64,000 bases of DNA, from NCBI RefSeq assembly GCF_900066015.1, contig NZ_LN890655.1:2954726-3018725 (forward strand), read 5' to 3'. This stretch comes from Candidatus Promineifilum breve. GTDB lineage: Bacteria > Chloroflexota > Anaerolineae > Promineifilales > Promineifilaceae. Numbering within the stretch: the first letter of the stretch is position 1; every line of letters starts with the position of its first letter. Of the stretch, positions 7,489-17,035 are shown in pieces. The notes under the pieces are model-generated. The model ran no database searches, had not been told where the DNA came from, and saw only the letters and a program-made list of their open reading frames with translations. A program made the position numbers and the translations under genes.

Positions 7489-8751
7489 CTAGACGACCAC
7501 CTGCCCACGCTTGATGACCGTTTCGACCAGATTCGTGCCATAGCGATACCCCAACTGGCGATAATCGGCGACGCCCAGGATGATCGCGTCGGCCTGAAAG
7601 CCGGGCGTCAGGCTGCCCACGTCATGGCCGCGGCCGATGGCCCAGGCGGCGTTGAGCGTGGCCGCCACCACGGCCTGGGCCTGGGTGAGGCCCATGTAGC
7701 GGCAGGCCAGGGCGATGACCATCGGCATCGATTCGCACCAGGTCGTGCCCGGGTTCAGGTCGGTCGCCAGGGCCAGCGCGCCACCGGCGGCCAGGATGGC
7801 TTTGGCCGGGGTGTAGTCGTGGTGGGCCAGCCCGAACGGCGTACCCGGCAGTCCCACGGCCACTGTGTCGCCCCGGCCGAGGGCGATGATGTCGGCCTCC
7901 GGCGTGCGCACGAGATGGTCGGCCGACACCGCGCCCAGCTCCACGGCCAGCTTCGTGCCGCCCAGCCCGACGAACTCATCGGCGTGGACTTTCAGCCGGT
8001 AGCCCAGGGCGGTGGCGGCTTCCAGGATGCGCCGCGTCTGGTCGAGGTCGAACGCGCCGTCCTCGCAGAACACATCGCAGAACAAGACGATCCCCCGCGC
8101 CCGCATCCACGCGGCCCCGGCGGGCAACGTATCTTCGAGGAGATAGCGCACGTAGCCCTCGGTGTCGCCGCGATACTCCTCCGGCACGGCGTGGGCGGGC
8201 AGGAAGGTGGGCGTCAGTTCGACCGGCTGGCTGTCGCCCAGGGCCATGATGGCGTCCAGTTGTTTCAGTTCGGCGGCCGTGTCCAGGCCGTAGCCGGTCT
8301 TGGCCTCGGCGCTGGTCGTGCCGTGGCGCAACATGCGGGCCAGGCGCGGCCGGTTGGCCTCGACCAGTTCAGCGACGGTGGCGCGGCGCGTCTGGCGCAC
8401 GGTGGACATGATGCCGCCACCGGCCGCCATAATTTCCATGTAGGTGGCCCCGGCCAGCCGCTGCTCGAACTCGGCCGCCCGGTCGCCTTGCCACGGCAGG
8501 TGGGTATGGGGATCGACGAAGCCGGGCAAGACGCAACGGCCGGCGGCGTCGATGGTCTGAGTGGCGCGGAAGCGGGCGCGCAACGCGGCCGACGGCCCGG
8601 CGGCGACCACGCGGCCATCGGCCACGGCCAGCGCCCCATCGGCGATGAGGCCCAGATCGCCCAGCGCCGCGCCGCGCTGTGGCCCGTCGTGGGGCGGCAC
8701 GAGGCACAGTTGCCCGGCGGAGTGGATCAGTAAATCGACGTGTTCGGTCAT
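7489..8751 (-). CDS. hutI: Imidazolonepropionase
   Basis: 420 aa, the usual length. It hydrolyses 4-imidazolone-5-propionate to N-formimino-glutamate in histidine degradation. Metal and substrate motifs are visible: FVDPHTHLPW, the GGGIMSTVRQTR substrate loop, KTGYGLD, LKVHADEF, SADHLV and ALATDLNPGT. The ATG at 8751 is preferred because GGGA lies 8 nt upstream; a GTG two codons earlier (8757) is too close to that sequence. No other hut gene is in the window, so the pathway is encoded in pieces. The upstream side carries the palindrome 8764-8809. Confidence 0.93.
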   Translation of the reverse strand: MTEHVDLLIHSAGQLCLVPPHDGPQRGAALGDLGLIADGALAVADGRVVAAGPSAALRARFRATQTIDAAGRCVLPGFVDPHTHLPWQGDRAAEFEQRLAGATYMEIMAAGGGIMSTVRQTRRATVAELVEANRPRLARMLRHGTTSAEAKTGYGLDTAAELKQLDAIMALGDSQPVELTPTFLPAHAVPEEYRGDTEGYVRYLLEDTLPAGAAWMRARGIVLFCDVFCEDGAFDLDQTRRILEAATALGYRLKVHADEFVGLGGTKLAVELGAVSADHLVRTPEADIIALGRGDTVAVGLPGTPFGLAHHDYTPAKAILAAGGALALATDLNPGTTWCESMPMVIALACRYMGLTQAQAVVAATLNAAWAIGRGHDVGSLTPGFQADAIILGVADYRQLGYRYGTNLVETVIKRGQVVV

Positions 8752-8763
8752 AGTCACTTTCCC

Positions 8764-8809
8764 AGACCTCAGAGGTTGCCGGACTCCTATCCGGCAACCT
8801 CTGAGGTCT
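8764..8809. repeat. AGACCTCAGAGG palindrome, family F copy 1
   Basis: Perfect 19-bp arms AGACCTCAGAGGTTGCCGG (8764-8782) and complement (8791-8809), 8-nt loop. It encodes the last residues and the stop of the MFS gene, so it can act as that gene's terminator. Related copies: 16952-17003, 30370-30434 and 62211-62298. Confidence 0.85.
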
Positions 8810-10022
8810 CACTACTCGTTGTCGTCCCCTCGTGCAACCAACGGAACAGCACCACCACGGCCAGCACCATCATCAGCGCCGCGACGGTCGCATTGCCGGG
8901 CAGCCCCGCCCGCTGCCAGATGAATGGCCCGATGACGGAGCCGATGGTGCGTCCGGCGGCCATCGCCCCAAAGGCCATCGACATGACCGCGACGCGCGCG
9001 CTGGGCACGATCTCGGTCAGCAGGGGAATGGCCCCGACCACGGCGATCTCGAAGGTGAAGAACAGGGCGAACATGGCCGCCAGCGATGCGGTCAGCGAGC
9101 TGGTGGTGAAGGGGATGACGATAAAGGTGAGGGCGCACAGCAGGCCGCACAGGATGACCACCGGCCGCTTGCCGAAGCGATCGACCGACCAGCCGGCCGT
9201 GGCCTCGCCGCCCATCTCGGCCAGGCCGATGAGCGTGGTGGCGAAGCCGAGGCCGGTCAGGCTGAGGCTGAAGGAGCTTTCCATCCAGTCGCCATAGACG
9301 ATGAACAGGGTTTCCTGAGACACCATCGTCAGCATCATGTAGAGCGTCGCGGCCCAGATGATGGGGTAGCGGCGCAGCATCTGCCAGGTGTAGCCCAGGC
9401 CGGCCGTGCCGCGCCGGCCCTGGGCGGCGGGGGGCAGGGCGCGCCACAGCAGGAAAGCCGCCGGCAGCCCGGCCAGGCCCAACCACAGGAAGGGGGACGA
9501 CCATCCCTGGCGAGCGATGAGCCAGCCGGTCAGCGGCGCGCCCAGCAGGAACGCCCCGCTCCAGCCGAACTCGGTCATCGACAGGGCCTTGCCGCGCTGG
9601 GCGTAGGGCACGACGTCGCCCAGATAGGATTGCATGGCCGGGTCGTAGATCACCTTGACCGCGCCGCCGACGACGAGCGCCACGCCCAACGACCACACGG
9701 CGGGCACGCCGGCCACCAGCAGGGCCGCGGCGCTGAAAACCACGACGCTGATGGACATGACCACTCGCCGGCCGTAACGCTCCGGCAGGGCGGCGAACAA
9801 AGGACTGAACAGGCCGATCAGGTTGCGCAGCGAGACGAGGAAGTAGATGGTGGCGACGGGCACGCCCAGACCGCGGGCAAAGGCCGGGGCGAAGGGGTAG
9901 ACGATGCGCAACAGGGTGTTTTGCAGAAAGCGGGCAAAGGTCAGAATGCCCAGAAGGGCAATGCGCCGGGCGTCCCAGGCCCAGGCAGGCTGAGACGGCG
10001 CGGGTTCCTGATGGTGGGGCAT
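8787..10022 (-). CDS. MFS transporter
   Basis: 411 aa with about 12 hydrophobic segments. The MFS motif-A-like loop PERYGRRVVMS follows the second helix, and VDRFGKRPVV sits at the equivalent place in the second half. The substrate is not predictable; the first half resembles drug- or metabolite-efflux carriers. The C-terminal residues (SSETSEVAG) and the stop are encoded by palindrome 8764-8809, an instance of repeat exaptation. A possible promoter (TTGTGA, 17 bp, TACACT at 10033-10038) would place the transcription start only a few bases before the ATG. Confidence 0.82.
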   Translation of the reverse strand: MPHHQEPAPSQPAWAWDARRIALLGILTFARFLQNTLLRIVYPFAPAFARGLGVPVATIYFLVSLRNLIGLFSPLFAALPERYGRRVVMSISVVVFSAAALLVAGVPAVWSLGVALVVGGAVKVIYDPAMQSYLGDVVPYAQRGKALSMTEFGWSGAFLLGAPLTGWLIARQGWSSPFLWLGLAGLPAAFLLWRALPPAAQGRRGTAGLGYTWQMLRRYPIIWAATLYMMLTMVSQETLFIVYGDWMESSFSLSLTGLGFATTLIGLAEMGGEATAGWSVDRFGKRPVVILCGLLCALTFIVIPFTTSSLTASLAAMFALFFTFEIAVVGAIPLLTEIVPSARVAVMSMAFGAMAAGRTIGSVIGPFIWQRAGLPGNATVAALMMVLAVVVLFRWLHEGTTTSSETSEVAG

Positions 10023-10248
10023 AGGCTAAGGAGTGTAGCCTATGCAAGAATAGGTCACAAGTGTTAGCGGCGCGGTTTATCGGATTGAGTTACCGGCGAT
10101 ACGGGGGAGAAATAAGTAAATTAGGGGGTTGAATAGAAGTGCGTACACCTTTAGACTATCACTATCCCGTTTGCGCCGTCTCTCTGCCACCATCTGGAAG
10201 CCATTTTAGCCGAAAGCGAATTGAGCACCGGGGAGCAAGGAGTTCGAT

Positions 10249-10965
10249 ATGGATGTCATATTCGAGTATGCCGTCAAGGTGATCTGTGGCAGAGCGGACG
10301 GCGAAATTCTGGCGCCGGGTCGTTATTGGACGGCGATAAATGTCCACAATCCCGCCACCACCGGGGTGAAATTCAGGAAGAAGGTCGCCATCGCTTTTCC
10401 CGGCGAGAAGCCGGGGCCGGTGTCGGAATTCTTCGACGCCAAGCTCGGCCCGGATGAGGCGTTCGAAATCGATTGTAAAGATATTCGCGCCCATGCCCAC
10501 TATGACGAAGAGTTTCTGAAGGGCTTTGTCGTGATACAAAGTCCGTCCGAACTGGACGTTGTCGCCGTCTATACCGCGGCCGGGGCGCGTGACACCGTCG
10601 AGACGATGGACATCGAACGCGTTCCCGCGCGGCGCATCAGGACCGGATTGCCGGATCTGGTGCCCGAACCCGACGAGACTGGTTCCTTCTGCCGCCGTAA
10701 AGACGGCAATCTAATCGTCACGGTCAGAAACCAGGGCACATTCGGGGCGGGGCCGTCGGTGACGTCGGTCGACTTCGGCGGCTTCGGGGTGGTCTCCCTG
10801 GCGACTCCCGCTCTCGCGGCGGGCGCGAGCGTCGATCTGGCCTTCCCTATCCCGCTTGGCTGTTTCGACCCGGATTGCGACTTCAGGATTACCGTCGATG
10901 CGACCAGCATCGTGGTCGAATCCAACGAAGGCAACAACACCGCGTTCGGTACGTGTCTGGGGTAA
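10249..10965 (+). CDS. CARDB-domain protein of unknown function
   Basis: 238 aa with an AAGGAG Shine-Dalgarno sequence before the ATG. There is no signal peptide or membrane segment. The N-terminal half (about 1-120) is a beta-rich module opening with VDVIFEYAV-like strands, with GRYWTAINVHNP and VVIQSPSELDVVAVYTA, which I do not recognise. The C-terminal half (about 140-236) has the CARDB pattern: PDLVPEP, LIVTVRNQG, PALAAGASVDL and VDATSIVVESNEGNNT. Cysteines at FCRR, CFDPDC and the final CLG could form disulfides. A weak promoter (TTGAAT 10129-10134, 17 bp, TAGACT 10152-10157) is possible. Monocistronic. Confidence 0.65.
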   Translation: MDVIFEYAVKVICGRADGEILAPGRYWTAINVHNPATTGVKFRKKVAIAFPGEKPGPVSEFFDAKLGPDEAFEIDCKDIRAHAHYDEEFLKGFVVIQSPSELDVVAVYTAAGARDTVETMDIERVPARRIRTGLPDLVPEPDETGSFCRRKDGNLIVTVRNQGTFGAGPSVTSVDFGGFGVVSLATPALAAGASVDLAFPIPLGCFDPDCDFRITVDATSIVVESNEGNNTAFGTCLG

Positions 10966-11022
10966 TTCTGAGCAGATATACTCGTCCAAGCGCCCGCGGG
11001 GGTTTTCAATAGTTCGGAGTAA

Positions 11023-11122
11023 CACAGAGGCCACGGAGGGAACACGGAGAGCACAGAGGAAGACACCTATCGTTTCCTCGGTGATCCTCTGTGACTTCTC
11101 CGTGCCCTCGGTGTAACTTCTT
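11023..11122. repeat. CACAGAG family inverted array, copy D2
   Basis: Left half AACACAGAGGCCACGGAGGG with further GGAACACGGAGAGCACAGAGG units. Right half TCCTCTGTGACTTCTCCGTG plus CCTCGGTG. Same family as 7352-7478, and lies after the CARDB gene. Confidence 0.8.
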
Positions 11123-11166
11123 AAGGAACGGCCACTACTGAAAGCCTGTCCGCGCGGGTGCATCAC

Positions 11167-11194
11167 ATGACAATCGGACGCGCGGTGCTACAAT
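11167..11194 (+). promoter_or_regulatory. Promoter for the CPBP-like gene (leaderless)
   Basis: -35 ATGACA (11167-11172), 16-bp spacer, -10 TACAAT (11189-11194), then 7 nt to the ATG at 11202. The geometry is identical to the promoter at 7286-7313, supporting a leaderless transcript. Confidence 0.55.
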
Positions 11195-11201
11195 CCGCCC
11201 T

Positions 11202-12062
11202 ATGTCTGGCCCAACCACGGGGAGCGCCGCGCCCGGCGATTTAACCCCCCACGAAATCATTTCCCCGGCGACAGCCCGCAACCGCGCCCTGATCGCCATT
11301 CTCCTGCCGCTGGCCCTGGCCCTGCTGGTGGGCGTCATCAGCGGCTCGCTCTTCGCCCCCACGGCCGCCGGCGCGCTGCCCAACGCCGCGCCCATCTTCG
11401 CCGCCCTGGGCATCGCCGCCTGGTTCGTCGGCCTGCGCTTCTATGGGTTGCGCGGGCTGGGGCTGCGCGGCGGCCGGCCGCTCTTCGCCGGCATTGGCTT
11501 TGCCGTGCTGGCTTGGGTGGCGGTGCTCATCGGCCGCTTCCTGCCCACGCTGCCGAGTGTGGACTTCGACGCCACCGGCCAGGCCATCGTCGAGATGGCT
11601 CTACAGGTCGAGGTGATAGCGACCCAATCGGCCGGGTCGGGGCGGGCCTTCGCCTATCTCCTGCTGTTCGAGGCCTTCGCCGTGCACGTGTGGGCGTTTG
11701 GCCTCGTCTTCCGGGCGCTGGCCGACTGGCGCGGCGGGCTGACGGCGGCCATCGGCGCGGGCATCCTCTTCGGCGCCACCGGCTACCTGCTCTTCCGCGA
11801 GTCCTTTGTGCCCGGCTTGCCGGCGTTGCTCTACTTCCTGCTGTGGGGCGTCGTCTATGGCGTCATTCGCCTGCGCACGGGCAGCATTCTGGGGCCGATC
11901 CTCGTGCAGGCATTGCAGAGCTTCACGGCCTGGTTCGTCTTCCAGCCGCCGGACGATATGAGCCAAACGGGCATCCGCACCGTCTATCTGGCGATCAGCC
12001 TGCTGTTCGTGCTCATCATCTGGCGCCTCTGGCCGCGGCAGGAGGCGGATTATCGCGTTTGA
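11202..12062 (+). CDS. CPBP-family-like membrane protein without catalytic residues
   Basis: 286 aa with about eight hydrophobic segments. Segments around AFGLVFRALADW, GAGILFGATGYLL and GPILVQALQSFTAW align by spacing with the three CPBP/Abi intramembrane protease motifs (EExxxR, FxxxH, HxxxN/B). Here the Glu-Glu pair is Phe-Gly and both His positions are replaced, while the Arg is kept. It is therefore probably a pseudoenzyme or only a distant relative. Nothing nearby suggests a substrate; the downstream crotonase gene has its own Shine-Dalgarno sequence and hairpin. No Shine-Dalgarno sequence precedes the ATG, consistent with the leaderless promoter. Confidence 0.55.
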   Translation: MSGPTTGSAAPGDLTPHEIISPATARNRALIAILLPLALALLVGVISGSLFAPTAAGALPNAAPIFAALGIAAWFVGLRFYGLRGLGLRGGRPLFAGIGFAVLAWVAVLIGRFLPTLPSVDFDATGQAIVEMALQVEVIATQSAGSGRAFAYLLLFEAFAVHVWAFGLVFRALADWRGGLTAAIGAGILFGATGYLLFRESFVPGLPALLYFLLWGVVYGVIRLRTGSILGPILVQALQSFTAWFVFQPPDDMSQTGIRTVYLAISLLFVLIIWRLWPRQEADYRV

Positions 12063-12079
12063 ATGGCGAGAAGTAAACC

Positions 12080-12111
12080 GTTGGTCAGTCCAAATTGACT
12101 CGCTGACCAAC
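12080..12111. repeat. Small hairpin GTTGGTCAG / CTGACCAAC
   Basis: 9-bp arms 12080-12088 and 12103-12111. It lies between the CPBP-like stop and the crotonase Shine-Dalgarno sequence, and is similar in core (GGTCAG) to the inverted repeat at 3801-3837. Confidence 0.5.
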
Positions 12112-12126
12112 CGACACAGGAGCACC

Positions 12127-12900
12127 ATGACCTACGAAAATATTCTAACCCGCGTCGAGGGGCGGGCCGGGATCGTCACGCTGAACCGGCCCAAAGCGCT
12201 CAACGCCCTGAACCGCGAATTGATGACCGAATTGATGGACGCGCTGGCGGCCTTCGACGGCGACCCGGCCGTGGGCTGCATGGTCGTCACCGGCAGCGAG
12301 CGGGCCTTCGCCGCCGGGGCCGACATCAAGGAGATGGCGACGGCCACGCCCACGACGATGATGACCAACTCGTTCATCGACCTGTGGGATCGGCTGCGCG
12401 GCGTGGGCAAGCCGATTATCGCCGCCGTGTCCGGCTTCGCGCTGGGCGGCGGCTGCGAACTGGCGATGGCCTGCGACATGATCGTCGCCAGCGAGACGGC
12501 CCAGTTCGGCCAGCCGGAGATCAATCTGGGGGTCATCCCCGGCGCGGGCGGCACGCAACGGATGACGCTGGCCGTGGGCAAGGCGGTGGCGATGGAGATG
12601 GTGCTGAACGCCCGCTATCTATCGGCGGCCGAGGCGCTCCAGCACGGCCTGGTCAACCGCGTTTACCCGGTGGAGGTCTACCTGGAGGAAGCGATCCGTC
12701 TGGCCAATGAGATCGCCGGGCGCGCCCCGGTGGCCGTGCGGCTGGCGAAGGAGGCCGTCAATGCCGTCTTCGAGATGCCGCTGCGGGCTGGATTAGACCA
12801 TGAGCGGCGGCTGTTCTACCTGCTGTTCGGCACGGCCGACCAGAAAGAGGGCATGGAGGCGTTCGTCAACAAGCGCCGCCCGACGTGGACAGGCTCATAG
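12127..12900 (+). CDS. Enoyl-CoA hydratase/isomerase (crotonase family)
   Basis: 257 aa, the normal length. It should add water across 2-enoyl-CoA. Both catalytic glutamates are present: E111 in GGGCELAMACD and E131 in GQPEINLGVIPGAGGTQR. The oxyanion-hole segment FAAGADIKEM (61-70) precedes them. ACACAGGAGCACC gives a good Shine-Dalgarno sequence. It stands alone, with no thiolase or acyl-CoA dehydrogenase beside it, so its pathway (fatty-acid or amino-acid degradation) is open. Confidence 0.92.
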   Translation: MTYENILTRVEGRAGIVTLNRPKALNALNRELMTELMDALAAFDGDPAVGCMVVTGSERAFAAGADIKEMATATPTTMMTNSFIDLWDRLRGVGKPIIAAVSGFALGGGCELAMACDMIVASETAQFGQPEINLGVIPGAGGTQRMTLAVGKAVAMEMVLNARYLSAAEALQHGLVNRVYPVEVYLEEAIRLANEIAGRAPVAVRLAKEAVNAVFEMPLRAGLDHERRLFYLLFGTADQKEGMEAFVNKRRPTWTGS

Positions 12901-12972
12901 AGGGCCGGCCGCACCTACATGAGTAGTACCAAAGTTATAACCGGATTGTTACCGATATTTCACGATCCAGGG

Positions 12973-13001
12973 TAGACAGGGGGGAGTAAAACCGCTATAA
13001 T
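12973..13001 (+). promoter_or_regulatory. Near-consensus sigma70 promoter
   Basis: -35 TAGACA (12973-12978), 17-bp spacer, -10 TATAAT (12996-13001). The best promoter match in the window. It would start at about 13008 and give a leader of about 97 nt before the small gene at 13105. Confidence 0.75.
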
Positions 13002-13104
13002 GTCACTATCGTAGGTAAGTAATCATAGTGGTTCTTCCTTACGAACTTTCTTACGGCGGATGGAAAAATACAAGCGCCGCCGCCAATTGTAGAGGTAAAG
13101 CGCG

Positions 13105-13272
13105 ATGACCTGGTTTTTACTGTTCCTGGGAGCCTCGGTATTCAGTTCCATCTTCGTCCTGGCGGCGGGGATGCTCTCGTCACGGATGAACCGGCACGAG
13201 GATCTTGTCGAGACGTTCTCCATCGACACGCGCGAAGCCCCGGCTCGATCCGGTATTCGCACGACCGACTGA
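13105..13272 (+). CDS. 55-aa single-pass membrane protein
   Basis: Starts MTWFLLFLGASVFSSIFVLA, giving one N-terminal hydrophobic helix (residues 2-22). A short polar tail of about 30 residues with acidic and Arg residues follows and ends RTTD. AGAGG at 13091-13095 serves as Shine-Dalgarno sequence. The gene is bracketed by a near-consensus promoter (12973-13001) and a strong terminator (13323-13354), which supports it as a real, independently expressed small gene. No family is recognised. The roughly 97-nt leader could hold regulation but shows no known riboswitch. Confidence 0.6.
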   Translation: MTWFLLFLGASVFSSIFVLAAGMLSSRMNRHEDLVETFSIDTREAPARSGIRTTD

Positions 13273-13322
13273 GACGGGACTCATGCCGGGCACAATTGAC
13301 CCGGCCCAACGAATGTAACCGG

Positions 13323-13354
13323 CAGCCGCCCATTGTGGGCGGCTGTTTTTATTT
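13323..13354 (+). terminator. Rho-independent terminator
   Basis: CAGCCGCCCA (13323-13332), loop TTG, TGGGCGGCTG (13336-13345), then TTTTTATTT. A perfect 10-bp GC-rich stem ending the small-protein transcript, exactly at the 3' edge of the convergent ABC exporter gene. Confidence 0.88.
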
Positions 13355-15160
<1,806 letters not shown>

Positions 15161-15239
15161 TTGGCTTTCTCCTCCCGAAGGTCGTGATCATTGGACAGAT
15201 TGTCTTAGCAAGTCGCGCCGCCGGGCCGGTAAGTCAGGC

Positions 15240-15580
15240 CCACGACGGGCAACCCTTGCTTTGAGGATTGTATCCTCTTTCGTTTTTACGAAATACAGTT
15301 GGTCAGGGTTGCGCCCTCTTCATATTGTAGGGCGGGTTGGCAACCCGCCTCTTCTCTCCTCGCACTACAGGGCGGGATACCATCCCGCCCTACAAGGCCC
15401 ACGCCCGAAGTGTGGTCAGGCAACCGGAAGCGAATCCGCCCGTTTTCCACCAACGCCTTTCCCGGTTGCCAGACCCCTACGTCATTTGTGATTATTTTGT
15501 CACGCTGCAAAAACCAGTTACGCCTCTGCAACCGGCTTCAGCCGGGTTTTGTGTACCAGCGGCGGGTTTGAACCCGCCGA
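15240..15580. repeat. Repeat-rich intergenic stretch with GGCGGGTTGGCAACCCGCC palindromes
   Basis: The roughly 430-nt gap after 15160 has no convincing gene. It holds a small GAGGAT/ATCCTC hairpin with following T (15263-15287). It also holds the array 15325-15396, with GTAGGGCGGGTTGGCAACCC and GGGCGGGATACCATCCCGCC (family E, also at 35712-35772 and 56843-56933). An ACCGGCT/AGCCGGG hairpin followed by four T lies at 15531-15550, and GGCGGGTTTGAACCCGCC just before the next gene. Confidence 0.75.
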
Positions 15581-15637
15581 ACTTAGATGATGGTGAACCG
15601 CGCCGGTAAACGGTGGTCAAAGGGCGGCGGTCTCTCT

Positions 15638-16948
15638 ATGATCGGTCGTATGTTGTGGAGCCGCGCGTGGTTGGTCTTTCGTCTGCTGGTGTTGTCGGCG
15701 ATCCTGGTGCTGCTGGTGGGGCCGGAGTGGCCGGCCTTCGGCGATGACGCTTACCGCTTCCAGACCATCGTCGGCCGCGAACGCCGCTTCGATTTTGTGA
15801 CCTGGACGGCCGAGGCGCTGGGCAAAAAGGCTCAGGCCGCGCTGGCCGGCAGCCACCGCTATCTGCCCGAAGAAGACCGACGCGCCTTCGTGCTGGCCTA
15901 TCTGGAGCAGATCGACGCCGCCCAACGGCTGGAGGCGGCCATCGATGCCGCCTTCGTTGACCCGACCGTCGCCGACCCGGTCGCGGCCACGGCCGAGCTG
16001 GCCGCCGAGCGCGACGCCATCCGCGCCGAGCTGGCCGCGCGGCAACCGTTGGCCGAGGCTATCGTGCAGCAGCAGGTGGCGGCCCTGCTGGCCGAGGAGG
16101 GGTTGGCCTTGAGCGATATGGCCTGGCCGCCGGTGATGATGACCACCTCGCCCGTGCCCTACATGCTCATCGTCTCGCCCCGCGACCGCATCGCCCAGAT
16201 CGATTCGGCGGCGCTCGTCCCCGGCCTCACCACGGACGAGAAAGAGGTGCTGGAGAGCGCCGTCTTCGCTGAGTTGGATCGTTCGGCGTTGGTGGTGCCC
16301 ATCGGCGGGCTGGGCATCTACCCGGCCATGATCCGCGAGACGGCCAGCATGAACTGGCTGGCCGAGGTGACGGCCCACGAGTGGGCGCACCATTGGCTGT
16401 CGCTCCATCCGCTGGGCGTGCGCTATCTCGATGGGCCGGCCATGCGCACCATCAACGAGACGGTGGCTTCGATCGTGGGGCTGGAGATGGGGGAGCGGGT
16501 GATTGCCCGCTATTACCCCGAACTCGTGCCGCCATCCGTCGAGACAACGCCCGCCCCGGCCGAACCGGATGAGCCGGAAGAGCCGGCCCCCCCGGTCTTT
16601 GATTTCAGCGCCGAGATGGCCGATACGCGAGCCACGGTTGACCGGCTGCTGGGCGAGGGACAAATCGAGGCGGCCGAGGCTTACATGGAGGCGCGGCGGC
16701 GCGTCTTCGTCAGTCACGGCTACAACATCCGCAAACTTAATCAGGCCTATTTCGCTTTCTATGGCGGCTATGCCGCCGAGCCGGGCGGGGCGGCCGGGCC
16801 GGACCCGGTGGGGCCGCTGCTGCGCGAGCTGCGCGCCGCCAGCCCGTCGCTGCAAGCCTTCCTGCGCGACGTGGGCGGCATCACCAGCTTCGACGACCTG
16901 ACCGCCCTCCATCAGAAACGCACCGGCGAAGAGCCGACCATCCAATAA
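15638..16948 (+). CDS. Membrane-anchored HEXXH metalloprotease, family unassigned
   Basis: 436 aa from ATG 15638. An in-frame ATG at 15587 would add 17 residues and is possible. A single hydrophobic segment (about 10-28) anchors the protein. The central part is helical and Ala/Glu-rich. A zinc site AHEWAHHWLSLHPLG has H247, E248 and H251, and NETVASIVGLE supplies E274, 23 residues after the second His, as in gluzincins. A Pro/Glu linker (about 290-320) leads to a C-terminal helical domain. The active site should face outward. I do not recognise a named family. It sits alone between repeats, convergent to trxB. Confidence 0.72.
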   Translation: MIGRMLWSRAWLVFRLLVLSAILVLLVGPEWPAFGDDAYRFQTIVGRERRFDFVTWTAEALGKKAQAALAGSHRYLPEEDRRAFVLAYLEQIDAAQRLEAAIDAAFVDPTVADPVAATAELAAERDAIRAELAARQPLAEAIVQQQVAALLAEEGLALSDMAWPPVMMTTSPVPYMLIVSPRDRIAQIDSAALVPGLTTDEKEVLESAVFAELDRSALVVPIGGLGIYPAMIRETASMNWLAEVTAHEWAHHWLSLHPLGVRYLDGPAMRTINETVASIVGLEMGERVIARYYPELVPPSVETTPAPAEPDEPEEPAPPVFDFSAEMADTRATVDRLLGEGQIEAAEAYMEARRRVFVSHGYNIRKLNQAYFAFYGGYAAEPGGAAGPDPVGPLLRELRAASPSLQAFLRDVGGITSFDDLTALHQKRTGEEPTIQ

Positions 16949-17003
16949 AAAAGACCTGACAGGTTGCCGGTGAACGGGAGTTCATCGGCAACCTGTCAGG
17001 TCT
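16947..17003 (-). terminator. Terminator of trxB, formed by an AGACCTGACAGG palindrome (family F copy 2)
   Basis: Perfect 18-bp arms AGACCTGACAGGTTGCCG (16952-16969) and complement (16986-17003). On the minus strand five further T follow the stem (16951-16947), so it works as a terminator for trxB. It also lies right after the metalloprotease stop on the other strand. Confidence 0.75.
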
Positions 17004-17035
17004 CACAAAACGACCTGTTGAATCTGTGGATTTCT

